A program made the position numbers and the translations under genes. A DNA stretch of 64,000 nt from Thalassotalea euphylliae (lineage in GTDB: Bacteria > Pseudomonadota > Gammaproteobacteria > Enterobacterales > Alteromonadaceae), in NCBI RefSeq assembly GCF_003390375.1, contig NZ_QUOT01000001.1, forward strand, positions 4,030,001 to 4,094,000. The letters run 5' to 3'. This document shows positions 18,272 through 27,027 of this stretch, piece after piece (position 1 is the stretch's first letter; every line of letters starts with the position of its first letter). A model generated the notes under the pieces. The model did not search any database, was not told where the DNA came from, and saw only the letters and a list, made by a program, of their open reading frames with translations.

Positions 18272-19228
18272 ATGTCATTAAATTTTTTAGACTTTGAACA
18301 ACCGATTGCCGAACTAGAAGAAAAAATCGAAGAGCTGCAATTGGTTAACAACGGCCAAGAGCTGAATCTTGATTTAGAAGAGCAAATCAGCCAACTGCGT
18401 GATAAGAACAACGAACTAACGAAAAAAATCTACGCAAATTTAGACCCATGGCAAACGGCTCGTGTTGCTCGTCACCCGCAGCGTCCATACACACAAGACT
18501 ACCTGAGCCGTATTTTTGATGAATTCGATGAATTAGCTGGCGACCGTGCCTATGCTGACGATAAAGCCATTGTTGGTGGTACTGCGCGCATAGACGGCAA
18601 GCCTGTGATGGTTATTGGTCATCAAAAAGGTCGTTCAACGGCTGAAAAAGTAAAACGTAACTTTGGTATGCCACGCCCTGAAGGTTACCGCAAAGCCTTG
18701 CGCCTAATGGAAATGGCAGAGCGTTTTAATATGCCAATTATTACTTTTATTGACACACCAGGCGCTTACCCAGGTGTGGGCGCGGAAGAGCGCGGTCAAA
18801 GTGAAGCGATTGCTCGTAACTTAAAAGTAATGGCGCGCTTAACTGTGCCAATTGTTTGTACGGTCATTGGTGAAGGCGGTTCAGGTGGGGCTCTTGCGAT
18901 TGGTGTGGGTGACCGAGTGAACATGCTGCAATATTCTACCTATTCAGTAATTTCACCGGAAGGTTGTGCGTCAATCTTGTGGAAAACCGCAGAAAAAGCA
19001 TCAACGGCGGCAGAGGCTATGGGTATTACTGCGAAACGCATTAAAGAACTTGAGCTGATTGACAATATTGTTGAAGAGCCATTAGGTGGGGCTCATCGCG
19101 ATATGGATCACATGTCAGCGATGTTAAAGCAAGCGATTAAAGCTGACTTGACGTCACTTGAAGGTCTGTCGAAAGACGAGCTTATCGAAAAGCGTTACGA
19201 GCGCTTAATGTCGTTTGGCTACTGCTAG
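18272..19228 (+). CDS. accA: Acetyl-CoA carboxylase carboxyltransferase subunit alpha
   Basis: With AccD transfers carboxyl from biotin-BCCP to acetyl-CoA, making malonyl-CoA for fatty-acid synthesis. The N-terminal coiled coil (residues about 8-50) and the crotonase-like domain are intact, including FIDTPGAYPGVGAEERGQSE, VIGEGGSGGALAIGVGD and SPEGCASILWK. 318 residues against 319 in E. coli. The dnaE-accA order is conserved in gammaproteobacteria. The stop codon lies inside a 19-bp near-perfect tandem duplication (19224-19261) and a terminator follows at 19302. Confidence 0.97.
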   Translation: MSLNFLDFEQPIAELEEKIEELQLVNNGQELNLDLEEQISQLRDKNNELTKKIYANLDPWQTARVARHPQRPYTQDYLSRIFDEFDELAGDRAYADDKAIVGGTARIDGKPVMVIGHQKGRSTAEKVKRNFGMPRPEGYRKALRLMEMAERFNMPIITFIDTPGAYPGVGAEERGQSEAIARNLKVMARLTVPIVCTVIGEGGSGGALAIGVGDRVNMLQYSTYSVISPEGCASILWKTAEKASTAAEAMGITAKRIKELELIDNIVEEPLGGAHRDMDHMSAMLKQAIKADLTSLEGLSKDELIEKRYERLMSFGYC

Positions 19229-19261
19229 GCCAAATAAATAGGGCTAGGTCAAATAAATTGA
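19224..19261. repeat. 19-bp tandem duplication spanning the accA stop
   Basis: GCTAGGCCAAATAAATAGG (19224-19242) is followed directly by GCTAGGTCAAATAAATTGA (19243-19261) and then GCTAAACC. The first unit includes the accA TAG stop. Confidence 0.7.
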
Positions 19262-19301
19262 GCTAAACCTGTTAATTTTAGGCAAAGCGAACCAAATCAC
19301 G

Positions 19302-19329
19302 AAAAAGCGGCTATTAAGCCGCTTTTTTA
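19302..19329 (+). terminator. Terminator after accA
   Basis: Stem AAGCGGC/GCCGCTT (19305-19311 and 19318-19324) with a 6-nt loop and a T run; the A run on the left extends the stem. Confidence 0.85.
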
Positions 19330-19373
19330 ATTGTTAATCTGTCACTTATTGCGACTTTTCCAATCTTTCCTTT

Positions 19374-20843
19374 ATGAATACCGCGCTCGACAAACTTCGA
19401 CAGCTTTTTAGCAAGTACTCTGGCTACCCTGTGATTGTTGCTTACAGTGGCGGCGCTGACTCACAAGTATTGCTGGATTTGGTTTGCCAAATATTAAAAG
19501 AAGAAAGCCGAATTACTCAAGGTACTGAAGAAGAAAAGCAACAAGCGCGTGTACGCGATTTGCTCGTCTGTCATATCCATCATGGCATAAGTGCTAATGC
19601 CGATAGCTGGCAGCAATTTGCTGAACAGGAATGCGAGCGCCGAGGTGTTGCCCTTAAAGTGGCCAAAGTCAGCTTAGCACTGGATAGTGGCGAAAGCATT
19701 GAAGCCTTGGCGCGTGAGGCGAGATATCAAGCGCTAACTGCTGCCAGTGAAAAGCCTGTGCTAATACTCACAGGGCACCATATTGATGATCAGCTAGAAA
19801 CTATCTTGTTAGCGCTGAAACGTGGCTCGGGGGTTAAAGGCTTAGGGGCAATGGCAAGTGAGAGCGATTTAGCGCAGCACAAGCTATGTCGACCATTGTT
19901 ATCGGTGTCACGTAGTGATATTGAAAGCTACGCAACGAAACAACGCCTTGATTGGGTAACCGATGAGTCAAATGCCGATAGTCGTTACGACCGCAACTTC
20001 TTGCGCAATGAAGTTATTCCTAGCTTAACTACACGTTGGCCAGTGTTTAGCCAAGCCGCAGCGCGCAGTGCTGAGCTTTGCCAGCAAAACCAGCAATTAG
20101 TAGATGAACTTGCCGCGCAAGATTTAGCAAGTTTTGATTACGAAGCAGGTTTAGCCATAGAAAAACTCGCTAAGCTTAGCGAAGCACGCTTCAATAACCT
20201 TATTCGCTACTTCCTCTCAGCTAAATTAACGCTGCCTGGGGGTGAAGCTATTCAAATGCCATCGCAAGCACAGCTGCAACAGCTTTATCAGCAACTTAAT
20301 GTGGCAGAAGATAAAGTGCCAGAAGTTAAGCTAGGTAATGTTTGGGCACGGCGCTATAAAGGCCAGTTGTTTTTTACACCAAGCTTTGCAGATGTGAGTG
20401 AATTTACTGCCGAAATTAGGGTGACGGATCTAGCTAGCAATGCACAAACGGTTGAACTACCGGATGGCTTAGGTAAGTTAGTGGTTACCAAACTACAAGT
20501 GCCCGATACTGTAAATAATGCAACAAAAGAAAATGGGAAGCCAACTAGCTTAGTTGTTGCGATACCAGATTCAGTGAATAAGCTTGTTATTCAGTTTAAT
20601 CATCATAACCCTAAAATTCTGCCGGATTATCGCGCCCATTCACGTTCGATGAAAAAGGTATTACAAGAGCTTAACATTGCGCCATGGCAGCGCAAGCGAA
20701 TGCCGTTTGTTTATGCGAACTCAGAAGCAGGGGAGCTTGAGCTAATAACGATTCCAGACTACTTTATTTGTCAGCCTTTCTTGCCAAAAGCTCAAGGTAA
20801 AAAAGCGGTTTACCTTGCACTTGAGTGGCAAGCGCGTGCATAG
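19374..20843 (+). CDS. tilS: tRNA(Ile)-lysidine synthetase
   Basis: Attaches lysine to C34 of the CAU-anticodon tRNA-Ile so that it reads AUA. The N-terminal PP-loop ATPase has SGGADS (residues 25-30), then CHIHHGISANADSW and ILTGHHIDDQLETILLALKRGSGVKGL. A central substrate-binding domain (about 230-320) and a C-terminal domain ending in KKVLQELNIAPWQRKRMP and the IPDYF region follow. 489 residues, somewhat longer than the E. coli enzyme (432). ATG 19374 gives a start compatible with the family. It follows accA as in related genomes. Confidence 0.95.
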   Translation: MNTALDKLRQLFSKYSGYPVIVAYSGGADSQVLLDLVCQILKEESRITQGTEEEKQQARVRDLLVCHIHHGISANADSWQQFAEQECERRGVALKVAKVSLALDSGESIEALAREARYQALTAASEKPVLILTGHHIDDQLETILLALKRGSGVKGLGAMASESDLAQHKLCRPLLSVSRSDIESYATKQRLDWVTDESNADSRYDRNFLRNEVIPSLTTRWPVFSQAAARSAELCQQNQQLVDELAAQDLASFDYEAGLAIEKLAKLSEARFNNLIRYFLSAKLTLPGGEAIQMPSQAQLQQLYQQLNVAEDKVPEVKLGNVWARRYKGQLFFTPSFADVSEFTAEIRVTDLASNAQTVELPDGLGKLVVTKLQVPDTVNNATKENGKPTSLVVAIPDSVNKLVIQFNHHNPKILPDYRAHSRSMKKVLQELNIAPWQRKRMPFVYANSEAGELELITIPDYFICQPFLPKAQGKKAVYLALEWQARA

Positions 20844-20930
20844 CCGTTAAAAAACACGTTAGAATGCCTTGCATAAGATTTTTATAAATTTCATAACAAC
20901 AAAAATATTGTTCCAGAGAGAAGATCATTC

Positions 20931-22118
20931 ATGAACCTAATCATTAAACTCATCGCCGGTATCGTTGGCGGTATGCTAATTGGCCTTTACGCGCCAGATT
21001 TTATTGTTCAACTACTGTTTACTGCACAAACCCTGATTGGCCAGCTGATCAAATTTACCATCCCACTGATTATTCTGTTCTATATTGCCAGCGGTATCGC
21101 ATCTTTGCCGCAAGGCTCAGGCTCGCTGCTTGGTAAAACCGTCGGTTTAGCCTACGGCTCAACCATAGTGGCCGGTACGTTAGCGTTTCTAATTGCTAGC
21201 TCAATTTTACCAAGCTTAGTGTCGGGTAATGCCTTGGAAGCTGCCGCGGAAGGCGAAAAGCTCAAAGGCTTTATCGATATTAGTATCCCGCCGCTTTTTG
21301 AAGTGATGACGGCGCTAGCGTTAGCCTTTATTTTAGGTATCGGTATTAGTGCAATCAATGCGACTAGCTTGCGTAAGGGCATTAATGAAGCGCGTGATAT
21401 TGTAGAAGTACTATTAAGTAAGGTAATTATTCCAGCTTTACCGCTATACATTGCCGGTGTATTTGCGGAAATGACGGTGGATGGCACGGTATTCTCAACA
21501 TTGAAAACTTTTGGTGTAGTGCTAGTGCTGGCGATAGTGATGCATTGGTTATGGATTTCAGTGCTATATATCGGTAGCGCCGCAGCCATGGGTAAATCAC
21601 CGCTTAGCCTCTTAAAAAACATGCTTCCGGCTTATTTTACCGCGCTAGGTACAATGTCGAGCGCAGCAACGATTCCGGTGTCACTTCGTGCGACCAAGGA
21701 AAACAAAGTACGCGATGGTATTGCTAACTTTACCGTGCCACTTTGTGCATCAATTCACTTAAGTGGCTCAACCATTACCATCGTAACTTGTGCGACTGCG
21801 GTCATGTTATTAACCCCTGAAATTGCCTTACCGGGTATTGGCGGCATGGTGCCGTTTATTTTAATGCTAGGGGTAACCATGATTGCTGCGCCAGGCGCAC
21901 CAGGTGGTGCGGTGATGTCAGCACTTGGTTTACTGGGCACTATGCTAGGTTTCACCGATGCAGCATTAGCCCTGATGATTGCTCTGTACTTAGCGCAAGA
22001 TAGCTTCGGTACGGCTTGTAATGTTACCGGCGATGGTGCTATTGCTTTATGGGTTGATAAGTTCGCTGGTGAGCAGGGCCTAGCTGATGCACAAGGCGAA
22101 ACCAAAGCTCAAGCATAA
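20931..22118 (+). CDS. Dicarboxylate/amino acid:cation symporter (DAACS/SLC1 family)
   Basis: Sodium- or proton-coupled uptake carrier of the inner membrane, 395 residues, with about eight helices plus two re-entrant hairpins. The HP1-like serine-rich tip reads GTMSSAATIP, the HP2-like region is APGAPGGAVMS, and the last helix carries QDSFGTACNVTGDGAIAL with the D, N and GD residues used for amino-acid and cation binding in this fold. The exact substrate (glutamate, serine, threonine or dicarboxylate) cannot be read from the sequence. It stands alone, ATG 20931 preceded by AGAGAAGA, and is followed by a terminator. Confidence 0.88.
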   Translation: MNLIIKLIAGIVGGMLIGLYAPDFIVQLLFTAQTLIGQLIKFTIPLIILFYIASGIASLPQGSGSLLGKTVGLAYGSTIVAGTLAFLIASSILPSLVSGNALEAAAEGEKLKGFIDISIPPLFEVMTALALAFILGIGISAINATSLRKGINEARDIVEVLLSKVIIPALPLYIAGVFAEMTVDGTVFSTLKTFGVVLVLAIVMHWLWISVLYIGSAAAMGKSPLSLLKNMLPAYFTALGTMSSAATIPVSLRATKENKVRDGIANFTVPLCASIHLSGSTITIVTCATAVMLLTPEIALPGIGGMVPFILMLGVTMIAAPGAPGGAVMSALGLLGTMLGFTDAALALMIALYLAQDSFGTACNVTGDGAIALWVDKFAGEQGLADAQGETKAQA

Positions 22119-22146
22119 GCTGGAAACAGCAGGCATAAAAGAATAC

Positions 22147-22180
22147 AAAAAGCCGCTTATTGCGGCCTTTCTGTTTTTTT
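22147..22180 (+). terminator. Terminator after the DAACS symporter
   Basis: GCCGC (22152-22156) pairs with GCGGC (22162-22166); flanking A and T runs extend the stem, and a further T run (ending near 22180) follows. Confidence 0.7.
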
Positions 22181-22641
22181 ATGATTCGCCATTTTGTGAT
22201 TGCAGTGGAATTGCACCAATAATGAAAGAATTAATATCATCGGCACTTGAATAATTATGCACAGAGCTTGCTTGAGCCCTTTTAAAATAAGGGGTTTAGG
22301 GCTTTCTGTTAGCCAATTTAACTTTGGTAAGCTAGTAAAAAAAGGCATAATAACCTTCAAATTTTAGTGCGGATTGTTTCCTTATCCGTTTAAAAAGTGC
22401 AGCTAAACAAATCTTCCCTGTGTATTAGGTTGAGTGTCAAAAGCGTAAATGAAACGCAAAAGTTAGGCGTTGTGCTATATCTTGAACATTATTTAGTCAT
22501 GTTTGTTAGTGATGTTTAGTGCAATGCGCGCAATTTTTGCAAATTATTTTGCCGCTAAGCAATTGAATAAACATTCGATGACAAGCTAGCAAATAACACG
22601 CAACTCACAGTGAATAAAAGCCGTCAAAATTAGGAGTAATA
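22181..22641. other. Non-coding stretch upstream of astB
   Basis: About 460 bp between the symporter terminator and astB. I see no credible gene on either strand; a 67-codon minus-strand frame overlaps the terminator and lacks a ribosome binding site. The astB-proximal part holds an ArgR-box-like site at 22564-22577 and AGGAG before the astB start. Confidence 0.5.
22564..22577 (+). promoter_or_regulatory. ArgR-box-like site upstream of astB
   Basis: TGAATAAACATTCG matches 11 of 14 positions of the palindromic ARG box TGAATAATTATTCA. It lies about 65 bp before astB, an arginine-catabolic gene under ArgR control in enterobacteria. Only one good half-pair is visible, whereas functional operators usually have two adjacent boxes. 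Confidence 0.4.
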
Positions 22642-23991
22642 ATGAATACAAAGCTAGTAAACAGCAAAGAAGTTAACTTTGATGGCTTGGTAGGTCCAAC
22701 CCATAACTACGCAGGGCTGTCGGAAGGTAATGTTGCGTCGTTAAGCAATGCTAATGACACCTCTAGCCCGAAACAAGCGGCTAAGCAAGGTTTGAAAAAA
22801 ATGAAAGCCTTGCATGACATGGGGGTGACGCAAGGTATTTTAGCGCCGCAAGAACGTCCTGATATGTATGCACTACGTCGCCTTGGCTTTACCGGTACTG
22901 ATGCGCAAGTATTGGAAGCTGCCTACAAGCAAGCACCAGCGCTTTTGTCAGCTTGTTGTTCAGCATCAAGCATGTGGACAGCCAACGCTGCTACCGTATC
23001 ACCTGCAGCAGACACTGCTGATGGTAAGGTACATTTTACTCCTGCAAACTTAACTAATAAGTTTCACCGTTCATTAGAGCCAGATACGACAGGTAATATT
23101 TTAAAAGCGACATTTAACGACGAAAACCACTTCATACATCACCAACATTTACCAGACAATGATCACTTTGGTGATGAAGGTGCGGCAAACCATACGCGTC
23201 TATGTGGTGACTATCATGAAGTAGGTGTGGAGATCTTCACTTTTGGGCGTTACGCATTTAACCGCAACAAGCCAATGCCGAGTAAATTCCCAGCTCGTCA
23301 AACCATCGAAGCAAGTAAAGCCGTGGCCCGTTTACATGGCTTGTCTGACGCCCAAACTGTTTATGTCCAGCAAAACCCAGGCGTAATTGACCAAGGTGTT
23401 TTCCACAACGATGTGATTGCGGTTGGTAACCAAAATGTGCTTTTCTATCACCAAGAAGCCTTCCTTGATACCGAGCTGTTCCTAAACGAACTACGCACTA
23501 AGTTCGGCGGTGAGTTACACGCGGTTGAGGTTAAAACTGAGCAAGTATCCGTTGCTGATTGTGTTAGCACTTACTTATTTAACACGCAGATCATTACCTT
23601 GCCGTCTGGTGAAATGGCCATCATTGCGCCAATGCACTGTCATGATAACCCAAGCGTAAAAGCTTACTTAGATGAATTAGTGACACTTAATACACCAATC
23701 AAGCAAGTTCACTACTTTGATGTTAACGAAAGTATGAAAAACGGTGGTGGCCCAGCGTGCTTGCGTTTACGTGTAGCGATGAGCGAGCAAGAAGTGAATG
23801 CCGTTAACCAGCAATGTTTATTAACGGATGCTAAGTTTGCAGAATTAAATACTTGGGTTGATAAGCATTATCGCGACCAGTTAACGTTCGATGATTTACG
23901 TGACCCTGTGTTAGTCACAGAATCGCGCACTGCACTTGATGAATTAACGCAAATTTTAGCGCTAGGCAGTGTATATCGTTTCCAGCAGTAG
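22642..23991 (+). CDS. astB: N-succinylarginine dihydrolase
   Basis: Second step of the arginine succinyltransferase pathway: hydrolyses N2-succinylarginine to N2-succinylornithine, CO2 and two ammonia. The N-terminal FDGLVGPTHNYAGLSEGN is the family hallmark. The catalytic triad is visible as E179 (GDEGAANH), H255 (VFHNDV) and C373 (GGGPACLRLRV), matching E174, H248 and C365 of E. coli. 449 residues. ATG 22642 is preceded by AGGAG. The other ast genes are not in the window, so the pathway must be split across the genome. Confidence 0.96.
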   Translation: MNTKLVNSKEVNFDGLVGPTHNYAGLSEGNVASLSNANDTSSPKQAAKQGLKKMKALHDMGVTQGILAPQERPDMYALRRLGFTGTDAQVLEAAYKQAPALLSACCSASSMWTANAATVSPAADTADGKVHFTPANLTNKFHRSLEPDTTGNILKATFNDENHFIHHQHLPDNDHFGDEGAANHTRLCGDYHEVGVEIFTFGRYAFNRNKPMPSKFPARQTIEASKAVARLHGLSDAQTVYVQQNPGVIDQGVFHNDVIAVGNQNVLFYHQEAFLDTELFLNELRTKFGGELHAVEVKTEQVSVADCVSTYLFNTQIITLPSGEMAIIAPMHCHDNPSVKAYLDELVTLNTPIKQVHYFDVNESMKNGGGPACLRLRVAMSEQEVNAVNQQCLLTDAKFAELNTWVDKHYRDQLTFDDLRDPVLVTESRTALDELTQILALGSVYRFQQ

Positions 23992-24032
23992 GTTTATAAA
24001 ATGGCCTTATTTAGGGCCGGGCAAATAAACCT

Positions 24033-24067
24033 AAAAAGGAGTGAGTTGGCCAACTCACTCCTTTTTT
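24033..24067. terminator. Perfect 34-bp palindrome, shared convergent terminator
   Basis: The arm AAAAAGGAGTGAGTTGG (24033-24049) is followed immediately by its exact reverse complement (24050-24066). A and T runs at the ends give U tracts on both strands, so it can end astB from the left and the SPFH/RHH operon from the right. Confidence 0.85.
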
Positions 24068-24103
24068 ATTAGTTTATTTTTTGTTGAGCTATTTTTTGCT
24101 CTT

Positions 24104-24331
24104 TTATTTGGTGCTCTTTTCTTTTTTACTGTCAGCAGTGCTTGAATCTAAGACTTCAATTTCAGTGACCACTTGCTGAACCAGTTTAATACGCCCAGAT
24201 TTAATCAGCGCATCCCTAAGCAGATATTCAATTTGGGCGTTAACACTACGCAATTCATCGTCTGCCCAGCGCTGTGTTGCGGCTAGCACGTCTGGGTTAA
24301 TGCGCAGTGGAAAGCTTTTCTTCGCTGCCAT
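24104..24331 (-). CDS. Arc-family ribbon-helix-helix DNA-binding protein
   Basis: A 75-residue protein beginning MAAKKSFPLRINPDVLAATQRWADDELRSV, the Arc/MetJ pattern of a beta strand (KSFPLRIN) followed by two helices, with QIEYLLRDAL as helix 2. The C-terminal 30 residues are charged and low in complexity. ATG at 24331 has AGGAG 6-7 bp upstream. It lies 38 bp after the SPFH gene on the same strand, so they form an operon, and a palindromic operator-like site precedes that operon at 25240-25260. It is probably a transcriptional autoregulator; it is not next to a recognisable toxin. Confidence 0.75.
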   Translation of the reverse strand: MAAKKSFPLRINPDVLAATQRWADDELRSVNAQIEYLLRDALIKSGRIKLVQQVVTEIEVLDSSTADSKKEKSTK

Positions 24332-24369
24332 AATATCTCCTAGTGATTGGTAACAAAGGATGCCAACGG

Positions 24370-25227
24370 CTAATAAAGGCTACCAGCATTGATCACAGGT
24401 TGAGTATTATGCTCGCCACACAGCACTACCAATAAATTACTCACCATCGCTGCTTTGCGCTCTTCATCTAGATCAACAATCTCTTTTTCTGACAACTTAG
24501 CGAGTGCTGCCTCTACCATACCGACAGCACCCTCCACAATTTTACTACGTGCTGCGACAATCGCTGACGCTTGCTGGCGTTGGAGCATAGCACTGGCAAT
24601 TTCTGGTGCATAGGCCAAATGACTGATTCGTGCTTCCAAAACATGTACGCCAGCTTTATCTAAGCGTTGCTGAATTTCTGTTTTTAACGACTCAGAAACC
24701 TCTTTGGGATGGCTACGTAGCGCGACTGCATCACCTTCGTGTAGGTCGTAGGGATAGGTTGTTGCCATATTACGCAATGCTGCTTCACTTTGAATGCTGA
24801 CGTAACTCTCGTAATCATCAACTTCAAAAACTGCTTCAGCCGTATCATCGACTGCCCAAACAACGACAGCGGCAATTTCAATCGGGTTACCGTGATTGTC
24901 ATTAACCTTAAGCTGACCGCTTTCAAAGTTACGAATACGAAGTGAAATATTGCGGCGCACAAATAACGGAATCGTCCAACGCAAACCGCTGTGCTTAACT
25001 GTGCCAACGTAACTGCCAAAGAAAGTCATCACCTTGGCCTGATTAGGTTGAATAATAAATAAGCCGGGCCAACAAACACCGACGATCAGGATGAATAAAA
25101 TGCTGCCAATTGGGGCGCTAGGCTGATCTGCATAGCTGATTAAACTGATCACCGATAGCACTTGTAGCACCAGTAATATCAGAGCCGCTAAATAACCATT
25201 GAGTGAAAATCCTACTTTTTCTTTCAT
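24370..25227 (-). CDS. SPFH/Band 7 domain membrane protein
   Basis: Two N-terminal hydrophobic helices (about residues 10-30 and 40-60) anchor an SPFH domain: GLFIIQPNQAKVMTFFGSY, then LRIRNFESGQLKVNDNHG and AVVVWAVDDTAEAVFEVDDY, ending in a helical segment rich in A and E (about 200-270). Such stomatin/flotillin-like proteins oligomerise at the membrane and often scaffold proteases or microdomains; the specific role here is unknown. I chose ATG 25227 because AGAGGTG lies 5-6 bp upstream; the GTG inside that sequence would add only two residues. It is co-transcribed with an RHH regulator. Confidence 0.85.
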   Translation of the reverse strand: MKEKVGFSLNGYLAALILLVLQVLSVISLISYADQPSAPIGSILFILIVGVCWPGLFIIQPNQAKVMTFFGSYVGTVKHSGLRWTIPLFVRRNISLRIRNFESGQLKVNDNHGNPIEIAAVVVWAVDDTAEAVFEVDDYESYVSIQSEAALRNMATTYPYDLHEGDAVALRSHPKEVSESLKTEIQQRLDKAGVHVLEARISHLAYAPEIASAMLQRQQASAIVAARSKIVEGAVGMVEAALAKLSEKEIVDLDEERKAAMVSNLLVVLCGEHNTQPVINAGSLY

Positions 25228-25239
25228 AAACACCTCTAA

Positions 25240-25260
25240 GTGATATCAATATGATATCAC
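25240..25260. promoter_or_regulatory. Operator-like inverted repeat before the SPFH/RHH operon
   Basis: GTGATATCA, spacer ATA, TGATATCAC: a perfect inverted repeat of 9-bp arms, only 13 bp before the SPFH start and overlapping the likely 5' leader. A third half-site-like GTGATAT occurs at about 25273-25279. Closely spaced repeated half-sites are typical of ribbon-helix-helix operators. Confidence 0.6.
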
Positions 25261-25465
25261 TATAGTGTTGATGTGATATTTTGTAAAGAAAAACTGCACA
25301 ACTAATATTACTAACAGGAAAAGTATAAGAGGGTGTAAGTTATTAAAGTATTGATTTTGTATAGGAACTTTGAACAAGTTGCTCTTGGTCGGGAGATGAG
25401 GGACGTGCGGGGGAAAGCAACAAGGAGCGAATAGGGAAGGTCTGCCTAAATCTAATTCACCTAAA

Positions 25466-25837
25466 TCAAAGAAACTCTAACTCGTCGATTACACGTCTGG
25501 CTTGCGCAGCTGTGCAGTCAGTTTTTGCAATCAGTTGATTAACTGTAATGCCCGTATTTTGTTTCGCGATAAACACTAAATCATCATGTGTCAGTGTTTC
25601 TTGCTGGGCTTTTAAATGCTTTGCCAGCCACAACCAACTTTGCTCATCATTTGCTTCAATAAAATCGATAATATCTTGGAGTTGGTATTTGTCGGCAATA
25701 AGGCGCCAATTGCGCGATCGACCAATTCGATTGAGTTCACAGCCACACTCGCGAATAGCAGCCTTAAGGGCATAGGCTTTCATCGTTTTACGCAAAAACG
25801 ACGGCAGGACGATTGTAGATGATGAATGTTTTGTCAC
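25466..25837 (-). CDS. Small RRF-related protein (RRF_GI-like)
   Basis: The conserved part begins STIVLPSFLRKT and contains the block ECGCELNRIGRSRNWRLI, which I associate with a small gammaproteobacterial family annotated as ribosome-recycling-factor-like (RRF_GI); a C-terminal helical part ends in AQARRVIDELEFL. It is not the true RRF, which is at 2155. The open frame extends upstream to TTG 25930 and ATG 25918, but those starts lie inside a terminator-like hairpin and T run (25926-25950). GTG 25837 gives a 123-residue protein close to the expected family size. No start has a clear ribosome binding site. Function unknown. Confidence 0.5.
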   Translation of the reverse strand: MTKHSSSTIVLPSFLRKTMKAYALKAAIRECGCELNRIGRSRNWRLIADKYQLQDIIDFIEANDEQSWLWLAKHLKAQQETLTHDDLVFIAKQNTGITVNQLIAKTDCTAAQARRVIDELEFL

Positions 25838-25925
25838 AACGAGTGGTAAAGCAGCTAATGATAATTGGGTAAAGCGCCCAGTATATGAAAACTTTGTTTC
25901 CCTTAAAAGCCTGTGCATAAAACGA

Positions 25926-25950
25926 AACAACCGACACTAGGCCGGTTGTT
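25926..25950 (-). terminator. Terminator-like hairpin between two minus-strand genes
   Basis: AACAACCG (25926-25933) pairs with CGGTTGTT (25943-25950). Read on the minus strand the hairpin is followed by TTTCGTTTT, which fits termination of the gene at 25974-26744. Confidence 0.55.
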
Positions 25951-25973
25951 GGTATTCGAAAGGTAATTTGCTA

Positions 25974-26744
25974 TTACCACTTTTTCTTTGGTTGGAATAG
26001 CAAGTCCAAATCGTCCTCTTCGCTCTTGGCTTTCTTTTCTGCGTCGCGAGCGTTGGTGTTTTTCAATTCGTTGGTAATGTCTTGCAGTTTTTCTTGAATC
26101 TCTGCTTTTTTACTTTGCGTGTACTCATTTTGGTTTGCCGAACTATCAATTGAAGATAAGGCTTTTTCATAGTACTGACGAGCCGAGCCTAACATTTCTT
26201 TCGAGTATGCTGCGTTACCGCGTTTAAGCAGGCTCTCAATATTTATCTTGATCTGCATTGAATCTAAACGTAAGTCTTGCTGCATAAATACCTGAGCATC
26301 TAGTGCACCTTTGTTTTGCTCAGATCTTAAGGTTGCGCGCAGCTTTTTAATACACTGTAGAATTTGCACAAGCTGTTGTTCATTGTCAGGCAGGGTAAAC
26401 TGTTGTTCTTTGCCACTATTGCTAGCTGCCATATCAGCAGACGCTTTTAGGCGATTTTCAAATTCTTGAATACGGCCTTTAACGCCTTTCATTTCAGGCA
26501 TAATTTGCTCAATTGCTTTTGCTGCATTTAAGCTGCGGCGGCTAAGCACTTCTACAACAGTTGGGTTCTCTGGCAACAATGCCATTGCCATGATTAGCTC
26601 TTCAGTTTCATCAATAATAGCTTTGTGTTTGGCAACTTGTGCACGCTTTTCAGCTTCCATTTTTTCTTTGTGTTGCTGGATTGCGCTCACAACTACGACA
26701 ATAATAATAAGTGCGATAATCAATCCGACAATTATTGCTATCAT
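25974..26744 (-). CDS. Membrane-anchored coiled-coil protein of unknown function
   Basis: One N-terminal transmembrane helix (MIAIIVGLIIALIIIVVVVS) is followed by about 230 residues dominated by charged helices: QQHKEKMEAEKRAQVAKHKA, a central IQEFENRLKAS, and a long C-terminal coiled coil that ends in a lysine-rich tail (LFQPKKKW). A GNAAYSKEMLGSARQYYEKAL segment resembles a TPR-like helical hairpin. I do not recognise a named family. ATG 26744 is preceded by GAGAA; a TTG at 26756 is also in frame. It sits upstream of the RRF-like gene on the same strand but separated by a terminator-like hairpin. Confidence 0.7.
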   Translation of the reverse strand: MIAIIVGLIIALIIIVVVVSAIQQHKEKMEAEKRAQVAKHKAIIDETEELIMAMALLPENPTVVEVLSRRSLNAAKAIEQIMPEMKGVKGRIQEFENRLKASADMAASNSGKEQQFTLPDNEQQLVQILQCIKKLRATLRSEQNKGALDAQVFMQQDLRLDSMQIKINIESLLKRGNAAYSKEMLGSARQYYEKALSSIDSSANQNEYTQSKKAEIQEKLQDITNELKNTNARDAEKKAKSEEDDLDLLFQPKKKW

Positions 26745-27027
26745 GTTTTTTCTCAATTAAATAATCTGATACAGCTTGTAGCAGTCTACAAAAATTGTAT
26801 TGTTTAGCATAGCGCTAAATATCTGAAATTAGGAAAAACATTCTAATTTACACTGCTACTTGCAAATCAAGGTGAGTAAAACAGTCAAAACCCCAAGCAA
26901 TACGGCGGAAGCTTGCTAAACTTTTGTTATAAGCTGTAAAATTTTAAAAATAATATGGAATATTGCAGTGTTTAAGTATATATTTTTGGAATAAAAATAC
27001 TCAAAATCAATGTGGTAATGGAATAAA

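Noticed and set aside
22157..22360. Minus-strand frame of 67 codons between the symporter and astB
   Set aside because: It overlaps the symporter terminator, has no ribosome binding site and no family resemblance.
25918..25930. TTG and ATG starts for the RRF-like gene
   Set aside because: They lie in the hairpin and T run of a terminator-like sequence; a later start is more credible.
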